From the NCBI GenBank assembly GCA_029227035.1, contig JAQXZD010000115.1:1-47436 (forward strand): DNA of 47,436 nt, read 5' to 3'. The notes beneath the pieces are model-generated. The model was not told the DNA's origin. It saw only the letters and a program-made list of their open reading frames with translations, and made no database searches. A program made the position numbers and the translations under genes. Below, piece by piece: positions 8,030 to 16,641 of this stretch. This DNA is from Lachnospiraceae bacterium. GTDB lineage: Bacteria; Bacillota; Clostridia; Lachnospirales; Lachnospiraceae. How positions within the stretch are numbered: the stretch's first letter is position 1; each line of letters starts with the position of its first letter.

Positions 8030-8935
8030 TTAACCCTTGACTGCTCCTGCGAGAACTCCTTCGATGATATACTTCTGGCATATAATGTAGAATATAACAA
8101 TCGGTAAAATTGCCATTACCAGAACCGCCATCATTGCACCCCAGTCAATCTGTCCATGACTCTGCTTCAAGAACTGAACTGCAATCGGAATTGTCTTATA
8201 CTTGTTAATATTCAATACAAGACTTGGCAGAAGATAATCGTTCCATACCCACATTGCCTCCAGAATGGCTACCGTAACGGTAGTTGGCTTCAAAATCGGG
8301 AATACAACCCTGAAATATGTCTGCAATGGTGTACAACCGTCAATCATTGCCGCTTCCTCTATTTCAAGGGAGATTCCTTTCACAAATCCGGTAAACATGA
8401 ATACCGCCAGTCCTGCTCCAAATCCAAGATATACAATGATAATTCCAATCGGATTGGACAGATGCAGAATGTTTGCGAATTTAGAAAGCGTAAACATAAC
8501 CATCTGGAACGGTACAATCATGGAGAACAGACATAATACATAGATTGCCTTGGTTACTTTGGTATGTACTCTGGTGATGTACCATGCACACATGGAACAG
8601 CAAACCACAATGAGTAAAACCGAACCTACTGTAATAAACAGTGAATTTCCAAAGCAGCTCCAAAAATCTGTCTTCTTCAATCCGTTCGAGTAATTCAGCC
8701 ATCCGCAGAAAGCTTTCTCAATGCCCGCTACAAATTTGTCCCATCCCTCGGACAGATTTGCTGCTCCCGGGCTGAACGGATATGTAAAGATATAGGCTTT
8801 TCTCTTAAAAGAGTTCATAAGTACCACAAAAATCGGTGAAATCCACAGAATACTGACGATTGCAAAAATCACTGTCAATATCCATCCATGTTTTGCAGCT
8901 CTTACAGTGCTTACATTTTCCTTATTTTTAGCCAT
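8030..8935 (-). CDS. Sugar ABC transporter permease, MalG type
   Basis: This inner-membrane permease has about six helices in 301 residues. The cytoplasmic EAA loop reads EEAAMIDGCTPLQTYFRVVF and would contact the ATPase. The first helix lies near residues 17-38. Its ATG overlaps the stop of the upstream permease by one base, so translation is coupled. No ATPase gene is present in this operon; a shared MsmK/UgpC-type ATPase encoded elsewhere is likely, as in many Firmicutes. Confidence 0.9.
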   Translation of the reverse strand: MAKNKENVSTVRAAKHGWILTVIFAIVSILWISPIFVVLMNSFKRKAYIFTYPFSPGAANLSEGWDKFVAGIEKAFCGWLNYSNGLKKTDFWSCFGNSLFITVGSVLLIVVCCSMCAWYITRVHTKVTKAIYVLCLFSMIVPFQMVMFTLSKFANILHLSNPIGIIIVYLGFGAGLAVFMFTGFVKGISLEIEEAAMIDGCTPLQTYFRVVFPILKPTTVTVAILEAMWVWNDYLLPSLVLNINKYKTIPIAVQFLKQSHGQIDWGAMMAVLVMAILPIVIFYIICQKYIIEGVLAGAVKG

Positions 8936-9792
8936 TAGCTCTCCACCTCCTTGCTTGTTGTCAGCTTATTCTGCAGCAGTGAAATTAATGCAACCAGAAT
9001 AAAGAAGATGACTGCCTTCGCCTGACCTACACCCTGCCATCCGGTAGTACCGTACATGGTGTTGTAGATATTCAATGCAAGAAGTTCGGACATCTGTCCC
9101 GGATTTCCGCCGGTCAGTGCAAGGTTCTGATCGAAAAGTTTGAATCCGTTTGTTAACGTCAGGAATGTACAAATCGTAATCGTCGGCATCAACATCGGAA
9201 GTGTTACATGTCTGAGGAGCTGTAATGAATTTGCTCCGTCAATCTTTGCGGCTTCTATCAGCTCTCCCGGGATATTCTGAATTCCCGCGATATAGATAAT
9301 CATCATATATCCAATCTGCTGCCAGCAGACCACAACTACCATGCCCCAGAAAGCCGTCCACTGAGATGATACAATCGTCTTTGACATATTTGCCAATACG
9401 CTGTTAAAAATCATCAGCCAGATATAACTTAATACAATACCACCAATCAGGTTTGGCAGGAAAAATACGGTACGGAACAGGTTTGTTCCCTTAATTCCCT
9501 TTGTCAAAAGCATTGCGATTGCAAATGATAAAACATTGATAATCAAAACGCATACGATGGTAAACAATGCTGTATACCACAGTGAATGCAGGAATGTTGT
9601 ATCCAGTTTTCCGTTGACAAAAAAGATTTTCGTATAATTCTGCAGGCCTCTCCATTTCCAGTCTGTAACTGTTGTAAATTTACAGAAAGAGAGGAATACA
9701 CCATAAACAAATGGAACAATAAATCCAATTGTGAATGCAATCATCGTCGGCAGTAAAAATATTGGGAAATATTTTTTAATCGCTTTTTCCAT
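8935..9792 (-). CDS. Sugar ABC transporter permease, MalF type
   Basis: This 285-residue inner-membrane permease has six predicted helices. The EAA loop is ELIEAAKIDGANSLQLLRHV. It lacks the long N-terminal insertion of Gram-negative MalF, as is usual in Firmicutes. It pairs with the downstream MalG-type permease and the upstream lipoprotein. A stem-loop between the binding-protein gene and this gene may lower permease expression relative to the binding protein. Confidence 0.9.
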   Translation of the reverse strand: MEKAIKKYFPIFLLPTMIAFTIGFIVPFVYGVFLSFCKFTTVTDWKWRGLQNYTKIFFVNGKLDTTFLHSLWYTALFTIVCVLIINVLSFAIAMLLTKGIKGTNLFRTVFFLPNLIGGIVLSYIWLMIFNSVLANMSKTIVSSQWTAFWGMVVVVCWQQIGYMMIIYIAGIQNIPGELIEAAKIDGANSLQLLRHVTLPMLMPTITICTFLTLTNGFKLFDQNLALTGGNPGQMSELLALNIYNTMYGTTGWQGVGQAKAVIFFILVALISLLQNKLTTSKEVES

Positions 9793-9813
9793 AATGATTC
9801 CCTTCCTTTTTAT

Positions 9814-9847
9814 AAAAGGGAGTAAGTATCACTACCTACTCCCCTTC
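9814..9847 (-). other. Intercistronic stem-loop after the binding-protein gene
   Basis: GGGAGTAAGTA (9818-9828) pairs with TACCTACTCCC (9833-9843). The single wobble is G-U only in the minus-strand transcript. CCCTTTTAT follows. Partial termination or 3' stabilisation of the binding-protein mRNA is likely. Confidence 0.6.
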
Positions 9848-9875
9848 CTTTGTGATCCGGTTTCAGAGTGTCTGA

Positions 9876-11276
9876 TTAGTCCTCTTCGTGAGCCAGTGTC
9901 CACTGCTCTGCCCAACCATCTACGAATGCTGTCTTAACTGCATCCCAATCACCATCACCTGCTGTATATGCTGTAAGTGCACTAACTACACCTTTTCTCC
10001 AGTCATCTACATTCGGAGTTGCATTAAAGCTCCATGCAACGGAAGTCTTGCCGTCTGTCATTAACTTGTTTGCTGCCTGAGCAAATGCATTCTTTGTCTC
10101 ATAATCTCCTGTAAAGGTATCGAATGGAGCTGTAAGTCCCATCTTGTTTGTGATAGCGTCACGTCCTTCGTCAGAAGAAATAGCCCAGTTTAAGAACTCC
10201 AGAGATGCATCAATATCTTCCTGTGAAGCCTTAGCGTTAATTGCCCAGTAGTTCTCTGTACCTACACAAAGTCCCTGGTTAGCATCATCAACACCAAAGT
10301 AAATAGGCATCATAGATAAATCGTCTGCTGTTACGGTATAACCATTGTCAGGGTTGGTCAGTTCTGAGAACTCCCAGTCACCATTCTGATAGAATACAGC
10401 CTCTCCCATTCCAAGCTCAGCTTCTGAACTTAAAGCTCCGGAATTCAGGGTCTTAGGGTCTGCTGCTGAATCAGATACATACATATCCCATACGTTCTTG
10501 AACTGATCCAGATATGTTCCATCAATTGTTGCCTCACCTGCAATCAAATCACATCCATCATCCTTGAACTCATAGTAAAGTGGCATATTTGCCAGATGTC
10601 CGGAGAATCTCCAAGAAGAATTATCATCCAGACCTGCAGAAGCAAATGCCTCAGTAAGATTTGTTCCAAGTGCATCATTAATCTCATCAACACGTCCGTT
10701 GATATCGTCTGCAACTGCCTTTAACTTATCAAAACTGTTAATCTCATCTACTGAGGAAACTACAGCCCCGTCCATTCCGCAATATCCTTCAAGGATTGTC
10801 TTGTTGTAGATGATACCGTAGCACTCATAGCAGTTTGCAATTGCAGCTACCTTGTTATCATAATTTACTACCAAAGACTTATCGGTAAGGTGATTATACA
10901 GGTCAGTTTCGGAAAGATCATAGGTGTAATCATTCCATGTCTGTGCTGCTGTTGTATTACCGACATTGAAGATGGTCGGCATCTTTGACTTAGCCATCTC
11001 AGCCTGAAGTGATGTATTGTACTGTCCTCCTGCTGCGGTAAGAACTGTTACGTCTACACCTGTCTGATCGGTATAAGTGCTTGCCAGCTCCTGCCACGCT
11101 TCATCTGTCTCAGGCTTAAAGTTCAACAGATAAACGGAACCGCTTCCTGATGATGAGGAAGCTGCTGCGCCGGACTGTGTTCCGCTGCTTTCCTCTGCGT
11201 CACTTCCACCGCAACCTGCCAATACACCTGCAACCATTGTTGCTGCTAATAATACTGATACTAACTTTTTCTTCAT
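9876..11276 (-). CDS. Sugar-binding lipoprotein of an ABC importer
   Basis: This is a 466-residue extracytoplasmic solute-binding protein of the carbohydrate (family 1) class. The signal begins MKKKLVSVLLAA and ends in the lipobox LAGC, after which a Ser/Gly-rich linker leads to the folded domain. I start at this Met because AAAGGAGGAAAAAGGT precedes it. A 41-codon extension upstream would only translate the operator array. It is the first and probably most abundant product of the operon. Residues such as YQNGDWEFSEL near the middle are typical of this class. The substrate is probably an oligosaccharide but cannot be specified. Confidence 0.9.
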   Translation of the reverse strand: MKKKLVSVLLAATMVAGVLAGCGGSDAEESSGTQSGAAASSSSGSGSVYLLNFKPETDEAWQELASTYTDQTGVDVTVLTAAGGQYNTSLQAEMAKSKMPTIFNVGNTTAAQTWNDYTYDLSETDLYNHLTDKSLVVNYDNKVAAIANCYECYGIIYNKTILEGYCGMDGAVVSSVDEINSFDKLKAVADDINGRVDEINDALGTNLTEAFASAGLDDNSSWRFSGHLANMPLYYEFKDDGCDLIAGEATIDGTYLDQFKNVWDMYVSDSAADPKTLNSGALSSEAELGMGEAVFYQNGDWEFSELTNPDNGYTVTADDLSMMPIYFGVDDANQGLCVGTENYWAINAKASQEDIDASLEFLNWAISSDEGRDAITNKMGLTAPFDTFTGDYETKNAFAQAANKLMTDGKTSVAWSFNATPNVDDWRKGVVSALTAYTAGDGDWDAVKTAFVDGWAEQWTLAHEED

Positions 11277-11311
11277 ACCTTTTTCCTCCTTTATTTTCAG
11301 TATGCTATTTC

Positions 11312-11399
11312 CGGTAACGTTACCGATAATGTTATCGAGAACATTATCGGTAACGTTTTCGTTAATGTAAGTATACACCAGTTTTGTATTTTTCTGCAA
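11312..11399 (-). promoter_or_regulatory. Sugar operon promoter with four tandem LacI-type palindromes
   Basis: TTGCAG (11394-11399) and TATACT (11370-11375) form a promoter with an 18-bp spacer. Immediately downstream are four 14-bp palindromic sites beginning at 11312, 11324, 11336 and 11348: CGGTAACGTTACCG, CGATAATGTTATCG, CGAGAACATTATCG and CGGTAACGTTTTCG. Each shares its edge CG with the next, so the spacing is exactly 12 bp. The first is a perfect palindrome; the others are near-perfect. Repression by the LacI-type regulator at 6984 is inferred. Confidence 0.8.
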
Positions 11400-11514
11400 G
11401 CATTTATTTATTTTTTGTATATAATACTAGTTTTTATCTTTGGTGTTTGTGCAGATTTACTAAAATGAATTATTCGAGAGTAGTTTTCTGAAAAGTTGAA
11501 ATCTTTGAATAAAA

Positions 11515-11571
11515 TAAAAAAGTCGGGTGACTTCCGGTGGCATCTTTATACCCGGCCTTGTCATCCGACTT
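11515..11571 (-). terminator. Terminator after the 42-residue peptide gene
   Basis: Minus-strand AAGTCGGATGAC (11571-11560) pairs with GTCACCCGACTT (11531-11520) with one G-U, followed by a run of T. Its 5' arm directly follows the stop codon of the small gene. Confidence 0.8.
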
Positions 11572-11700
11572 CTAATATCTGCCTGTCACAAATCTGAGAA
11601 ATGATACAGGCTTGCGTCCCAAACTCCTTGTCCGTTTTACATAATCCTTATAATACTGTACTACCTGAGCAAAGGACATGGTTGGATCAATTGTATGCAT
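11572..11700 (-). CDS. 42-residue orphan peptide
   Basis: A short open frame starts at ATG 11698-11700 behind AAAAGGAGGTGCATTGTG, one of the best ribosome binding sites in the window. A GTG one codon earlier is an alternative start. The product begins MHTIDPTMSFAQVVQYYKDY and ends RPVSFLRFVTGRY-like (actual end PVSFLRFVTGRY). It is basic, has no membrane helix, and may form an amphipathic helix in its first half. It has a promoter upstream and a clean terminator downstream, all signs of a real gene. I do not recognise the family. It fills the otherwise gene-free interval between 11400 and 11842. Confidence 0.7.
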   Translation of the reverse strand: MHTIDPTMSFAQVVQYYKDYVKRTRSLGRKPVSFLRFVTGRY

Positions 11701-11802
11701 CACAATGCACCTCCTTTTACTTATTTTTACATCCTCAACACTTCTATCATATGTTGCTGATACAAAGATGTGTCAAATGAAGTCTTCCTTCATTTCAGGT
11801 AC

Positions 11803-11831
11803 ATTGTAACACTTAGTTTGGTAAAAATCAA
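11803..11831 (-). promoter_or_regulatory. Promoter for the small peptide gene
   Basis: TTGATT (11826-11831) and TACAAT (11803-11808) have a 17-bp spacer. A second candidate uses TTGACA at 11771-11776 with TATGAT at 11746-11751 (19-bp spacer). Between them, AAATGAAG and CTTCATTT form an 8-bp hairpin (11775-11795) in the leader. The first overlaps the end of the phosphatase gene region only slightly. Confidence 0.5.
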
Positions 11832-11842
11832 CAAAAAATATA

Positions 11843-12454
11843 TTAAGGTTTTGTTAACATCGCCTTATTTAATTCTGAAGGGAGGAGATTACACTGCTGA
11901 ATCCGGAACCCGGACGCGGTATTTCCTTCGATAATTGTAATCCCGCCGTTGTGCAGCTTTGTCTTTCCTGTGCCCATTTCATGGTTGGAAAGTCCGGCCA
12001 GAAGCACATTGATTGCAGCGCCGTGGGATACCGCTGCAACCGTCTTATAACCCATGCCGGACAATTCCTCCAGCGCCTGCTGCATCCGCACTCCCACATC
12101 TGCAAAGGGCTCCATCCCGGCACTGCTGTCCTCACTGGCTGCTATGGAAAAGTACTTCTTTCTGTCTTCCACGCATTTTCCTGAAAAAATACCCAGATCC
12201 CTCTCTATCAGTTTCTCCATCGGATATACATCGGATTCTGTCAGCCCGACGCAGGAAGCAATTTCCTCCGCGGTACGGCGTGCCCGCTTCAAAGGGCTGG
12301 TATATACGGCTTCAATTCCAAGTCCCTGCAATGCCTCTCCGCAGGCGTGGGCCTGTGCCACGCCTGCCTCGTTCAACGGAATATCCTCTCTTCCCTGCAT
12401 GCGGTTGATACGGTTCCAATCCGTCTCACCATGCCGGATCAAACAGATTCTCAT
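11843..12454 (-). CDS. Histidine phosphatase (phosphoglycerate mutase-like)
   Basis: This 203-residue member of the histidine phosphatase superfamily has the catalytic RHGE motif at residues 7-10 (IRHGETDWN). The second histidine lies in VSHGAAINVL near residue 143. R57 or R60, in SPLKRARRTAE, fits the conserved phosphate-binding arginine. It resembles CobC, PhoE and GpmB-type enzymes, which act on diverse small phosphoesters, so the substrate is open. It follows the chemoreceptor gene by 24 bases and may be co-transcribed with it. Confidence 0.85.
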   Translation of the reverse strand: MRICLIRHGETDWNRINRMQGREDIPLNEAGVAQAHACGEALQGLGIEAVYTSPLKRARRTAEEIASCVGLTESDVYPMEKLIERDLGIFSGKCVEDRKKYFSIAASEDSSAGMEPFADVGVRMQQALEELSGMGYKTVAAVSHGAAINVLLAGLSNHEMGTGKTKLHNGGITIIEGNTASGFRIQQCNLLPSELNKAMLTKP

Positions 12455-12478
12455 ATGTACTCCTCCGGTTTATGTTTG

Positions 12479-14935
12479 TTAGAATTCAAAAGAGCTCATC
12501 TCTTTTTCAAGACCACTGGAAAGCTCCACAAATCTCTGTGACGATTCCAGCAATTCTGCAAAAGTATCATTCAATACTCGCATAGCCTCTTCCGTCTCGG
12601 TTGTGGAAGCTGCATTCTCCTCTGAGATGGCTGACAAATTGGACATCAGATCGCTCACATGAATTCGAACATGATTACATTCCTCAATGAGCTCTTTGAT
12701 CATGGAAGTCTCAGCTCTGGAATTGGAGATACCCTCTCCCACAATCAAAAACTGATTCTGTGTTGCTTCGAGCTTCTTATTCTGCTCCTCTGTTGCACTG
12801 CTTACTTCTTCCATAATCTGCAAGGTCTGCTTAAACTCCTGTGTCAGCTTATTGATGACATCAGAAATCTTATCTGCCGACTGATCGGACTGATCGGCAA
12901 GCTGTGATATCTCAGAAGCTACTACCGCAAATCCCTTTCCTGCCTCACCGGCACGCGCCGCTTCGATACTTGCATTCAGGGAAAGCAGGTTGGTCTGGCT
13001 TGCAATCTCGGAGATCAATGAAACTGCCTCCCGGATTTCCTCAACGGAGCGGTTTGTTCTTTCAATCTGATCCGCAATCTTTTCGACTCCATCCGTCATC
13101 TTATAATTTGAGACACTTAAGTCATCCAGAATATTCTTTGCTTCCTCGCTTGCCCGCTCCATATTTCCTGCAGACACATCCAACTGATTCACATTTTCCA
13201 CCATCTTATCCATAATATCTCCCATATTCTGAATCTGGTTGGTGGAATCTTCCACATTTTCCGCCTGCTCGGTTGCACCTGATGCAATTCCATGAATGGA
13301 GGCTTTCATCTGTTCGGAAGTATCACTTGTATTTTGTGCCATCTGCTCCAGCTTATTTCCACTCTGGCTCAACTCATCTGCCGCATCGTTCACATGCTTT
13401 AATGTTCCCGTCAGAGTTTCTGCCATACTGTTCAGTGACTGTCCGAATACATCAAATTCATCCCCGCTTCCGGTCTGTGCACGAACGGAAAGCTTTCCTT
13501 CCGAGATTCCGGTCAGTGTTGATTTGAAACCACGAATACTCTTCTGTACACTTTGAATCACATAGACTGCCAAAAGTGCAATCAATGCCAATCCCACTAC
13601 CAATACTACAATAATCAGAGTCAGCATGGATGTTTTTGACACATTGTTCTGTTTCTCAACGTCATTTTGTATTTTGGAGATGGCACTTGCCATATCTTTC
13701 ACACTGGTGTTATTGCTGTTCTTAAGCGAAACAATCGTTAAGTCAGCTTCCTTGATTTCAGCAAAAATGCTTTCGATTTTCTCCATGGAAGCCGTTCCGG
13801 CAGAAATATAATCTTCATTCAGTGTATATAAGGAGATATTCTCCTTCAGCTCTGCAATCTTGTTCTCAATTGCGGTTGCCTGATCGGTCGCATCTTTTCC
13901 CTCTGCCACCGTCATACTGTACTTGGAAAATAAATCATTCAAATTCTCCAGATTTGCATCAAAATCATATTTCCGGTTGTAAGCAATGGCAACCTTCATA
14001 ATCGGAGTCTCTTTTTCTTCCAAATAAAGATCTACGGAAGCTTTTTTGTAATCACGGATATTATAATCCGACAGAGGAATCGCGATGGAAGCCTCTCTCC
14101 AATCCTGTCCGCCGATAAAATTCGCCTTAAAAGTAATGCTGTCCGTATTATTAAACTTCGCAACATCCAGTCCGCTGATTCCGTCTCCATAAGACTCGCC
14201 TAACTGCTCTTTTGTCATTCCGGACAAATCAACCGTTGTACTGCCGTCGAAAGTCACATTGTTCATGTATACATTTCCCGTATACTTAATGCCATCATTT
14301 CCCAGACGGATAAGAATATAATTACGCTTTCCGGTTTCCGGAATGGAAGTCTCATATTTGATATGCTTATAATTTTTTCCGTCAATCTTTACCGTCTTAA
14401 CACTTGCGAGATCATTCTCTACCCACGGTCCGTCAACCCACTCGCTCTCTGACAGCATCTGTGCAAATGTCCCTTCCAGATTCTCGTCCTCTGCTAGAAA
14501 ATCAGCATACAGTCCCTGCTCCTTGGAAAAGCTTCGCTTCGAATAAAGTTCCCGCAATTCTGTCATGTTGGACTGGTTCTGGGAGATGTTTTTCTCTACG
14601 CTTTCCAGATTCTTCCGTACCCCTGCGTCACCATATTTCTTTGCCTGGTTAACTGCAGTCGTCATACTGTCTATATTCTGCATAATTTCATCGTTATATG
14701 AATCATCCAGACTGTATAAAAAGTTTGCCTCAGCAGTCTGATTGGCATTCAGCAGGACATTAATCTTGTTCACGTCCTCCAAAACCATAGCGTTTCCATT
14801 GTTACGGTTAATCATAGCTATTCCGGTGATTCCCAGTATCAGTGTTGTTAACATCGCAACAACTCCCAACAGAATCAGTTTTCCTCGAATGCTCTTAAAC
14901 AACCGTCGCTGTTTCACCTTTGTACGATTTCCCAT
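12479..14935 (-). CDS. Methyl-accepting chemotaxis protein with a beta-type insertion in its sensor
   Basis: This is an 818-residue membrane chemoreceptor. TM1 is at about 19-42 and TM2 at about 437-461. A HAMP segment follows ([17 protein letters not shown]), then a cytoplasmic signalling domain with the hairpin tip [20 protein letters not shown]. The outside domain is a helical bundle (about 43-160 and 325-430) interrupted near 165-320 by a stretch rich in beta-strand pattern. That stretch includes [12 protein letters not shown] and [12 protein letters not shown], which resemble carbohydrate-binding jelly-roll modules. I start at MGNRTKV because the promoter (TTGAAA, 18 bp, TATTCT) overlaps the upstream in-frame codons and AAAGGATT precedes this ATG. 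Confidence 0.88.
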   Translation of the reverse strand: MGNRTKVKQRRLFKSIRGKLILLGVVAMLTTLILGITGIAMINRNNGNAMVLEDVNKINVLLNANQTAEANFLYSLDDSYNDEIMQNIDSMTTAVNQAKKYGDAGVRKNLESVEKNISQNQSNMTELRELYSKRSFSKEQGLYADFLAEDENLEGTFAQMLSESEWVDGPWVENDLASVKTVKIDGKNYKHIKYETSIPETGKRNYILIRLGNDGIKYTGNVYMNNVTFDGSTTVDLSGMTKEQLGESYGDGISGLDVAKFNNTDSITFKANFIGGQDWREASIAIPLSDYNIRDYKKASVDLYLEEKETPIMKVAIAYNRKYDFDANLENLNDLFSKYSMTVAEGKDATDQATAIENKIAELKENISLYTLNEDYISAGTASMEKIESIFAEIKEADLTIVSLKNSNNTSVKDMASAISKIQNDVEKQNNVSKTSMLTLIIVVLVVGLALIALLAVYVIQSVQKSIRGFKSTLTGISEGKLSVRAQTGSGDEFDVFGQSLNSMAETLTGTLKHVNDAADELSQSGNKLEQMAQNTSDTSEQMKASIHGIASGATEQAENVEDSTNQIQNMGDIMDKMVENVNQLDVSAGNMERASEEAKNILDDLSVSNYKMTDGVEKIADQIERTNRSVEEIREAVSLISEIASQTNLLSLNASIEAARAGEAGKGFAVVASEISQLADQSDQSADKISDVINKLTQEFKQTLQIMEEVSSATEEQNKKLEATQNQFLIVGEGISNSRAETSMIKELIEECNHVRIHVSDLMSNLSAISEENAASTTETEEAMRVLNDTFAELLESSQRFVELSSGLEKEMSSFEF

Positions 14936-14986
14936 AATCCTTTCACTCTTTCGTTTTTTCGTATTTTTTAGCTTCCGTATATGCAT

Positions 14987-15016
14987 AGAATACACTAGGT
15001 TGACCCCATTTTTCAA
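14987..15016 (-). promoter_or_regulatory. Chemoreceptor promoter
   Basis: TTGAAA (15011-15016) and TATTCT (14987-14992) are 18 bp apart. This places the transcription start about 70 bases before the chosen ATG and rules out starts further upstream. Confidence 0.6.
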
Positions 15017-15037
15017 CTAAAAAAATAGTAAAATTTT

Positions 15038-16633
15038 CTATCGGGCATTTGCCGGTTCTACACATACCGATTTGCCTTTTATTTTTACATTTTTCATTGC
15101 CTTAAGAACGTCCCTGCCGTATTCCTGCGGAACCTCCACAAAGGTGTAATTATCATGCATGTCGATGGCACCCACCAGCTTGCCCGGAATGCCTGCTTCT
15201 CCTGCCACAGCTCCCAGAATATCGCCCGGCCGGATCTTCTGATTTTTACCGATGTTGATAAAGAGCCGTACCATACCTTCTTCTGCGCCTGTATCTGCGG
15301 AAAAGACATCTTCTTCCCTGTCTTCTCCAGACAATTCGATTCCGCCGATTGCCTGCTTCAAAAAGGCCGCTGCAATATCCATCGCCGTATAATCGGAATT
15401 GTTAATCTGCTGCTCGATAATGTCAATCATATCCTTATGCTCGCCATCTTCGATAATCTGTCCGATTCCGTCCAGAATCTTATCTGCTTTAATGGCTGCC
15501 ACATCATCCGTAGACGGAATCGGCTGCGCCTTAATCTTCGTCTTACAGTAACGCTGAATTTCTTTTAATTTGTAAACTTCCTTGCCCTTAACAAAGTTAA
15601 ATGCCCGGCCGGTACGCCCCGCGCGGCCGGTACGTCCGATTCTGTGCACATAATACTCATTGTCCTGTGGCAGGTCATAGTTAAATACCGCTTCCACATC
15701 ATCCACATCAATTCCGCGGGCGGCCACATCCGTCGCAATCAGGATATCCGTTCTTCCCTTTCGAAAGCTCTTCATCACGCGGTCTCTCTGCGTCTGTTTC
15801 ATATCACCGTGAATCCCCTCCGCTGCATAACCGCGTCCCTGCAGCTCTGCGGCAAGTTCGTCCACCATACGCTTGGTATTGCAAAATACAAGTGAAAGCT
15901 TCGGATTGTAATAATCCAGAAGACGTGTCAGCACATCCACCTTATCGTTTCGACGTACATCATAGTAATACTGGTCAATATTCGGAACGGTCAGTTCCTT
16001 CTTGGTAATTTTAATGGTCGTGGCATTTTTCTGATACTTCTTGGTAATATCCAGAATCGGCTTTGGCATGGTTGCGGAAAACAGCACCGTCTGCCGGTTC
16101 TCGTTCGGAACATAAGACAGAACGGTCTCAATATCCTCCCGAAATCCCATGTTCAGCATCTCATCTGCCTCATCCAACACAAAGGTATCCACATAATCGC
16201 AACGAATGGTCTTTCGGCGCAAATGATCCATCACGCGTCCCGGTGTACCGATTATAATCGTCGCGCCACCCTTAAGTGCCTTAATCTGTCTTGTAATGTC
16301 CTGCCCGCCGTACACCGGAAGAACCTTGATGCCATGCATATATTTTGCAAGTTTCCGAATCTCCTCCGCACTCTGGATTGCAAGCTCTCTCGTAGGAGAA
16401 AGCACGATTGCCTGTGTTTTTTTAAGGTTCGGATCTACTTTCATAAGAAGAGGAATTCCAAATGACGCCGTCTTTCCGGTTCCGGTCTGCGCCTGTCCAA
16501 TCACATCCACACCACTCATCACAACCGGTATCGCCTGCACCTGAATCGGAGTGGCTTCCTCAAATCCCATCTCTTTAATTGCCCGCAAAAGCTGCGGATA
16601 TAAATTCATTTCTTCAAATCTGACTGTTTCCAT
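15038..16633 (-). CDS. DEAD-box RNA helicase with DbpA-type RNA-binding tail
   Basis: This 531-residue ATP-dependent RNA helicase has all the expected motifs: Q motif near 24-33, Walker A AQTGTGKT at 48-55, DEAD at 154-157, SAT near 187, and HRIGRTGRAGRTG near 335. The final 75 residues (from about 455, VRLFINIGKN) match the DbpA RRM-like domain that binds 23S rRNA in its best-known relative. Roles in ribosome assembly or cold-stress RNA unfolding (CshA/DeaD/DbpA group) are likely. METVRFEEMN is chosen as the start because AAGGAGCAGA precedes it. The gene begins 8 bases after the GGDEF gene ends, so the two probably share a transcript. Confidence 0.92.
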   Translation of the reverse strand: METVRFEEMNLYPQLLRAIKEMGFEEATPIQVQAIPVVMSGVDVIGQAQTGTGKTASFGIPLLMKVDPNLKKTQAIVLSPTRELAIQSAEEIRKLAKYMHGIKVLPVYGGQDITRQIKALKGGATIIIGTPGRVMDHLRRKTIRCDYVDTFVLDEADEMLNMGFREDIETVLSYVPNENRQTVLFSATMPKPILDITKKYQKNATTIKITKKELTVPNIDQYYYDVRRNDKVDVLTRLLDYYNPKLSLVFCNTKRMVDELAAELQGRGYAAEGIHGDMKQTQRDRVMKSFRKGRTDILIATDVAARGIDVDDVEAVFNYDLPQDNEYYVHRIGRTGRAGRTGRAFNFVKGKEVYKLKEIQRYCKTKIKAQPIPSTDDVAAIKADKILDGIGQIIEDGEHKDMIDIIEQQINNSDYTAMDIAAAFLKQAIGGIELSGEDREEDVFSADTGAEEGMVRLFINIGKNQKIRPGDILGAVAGEAGIPGKLVGAIDMHDNYTFVEVPQEYGRDVLKAMKNVKIKGKSVCVEPANAR

Positions 16634-16641
16634 TCTGCTCC

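Noticed and set aside
11277-11399. 41-residue N-terminal extension of the sugar-binding protein
   Set aside because: It translates the promoter start region and operator array. A consensus ribosome binding site and a signal peptide mark the later ATG.
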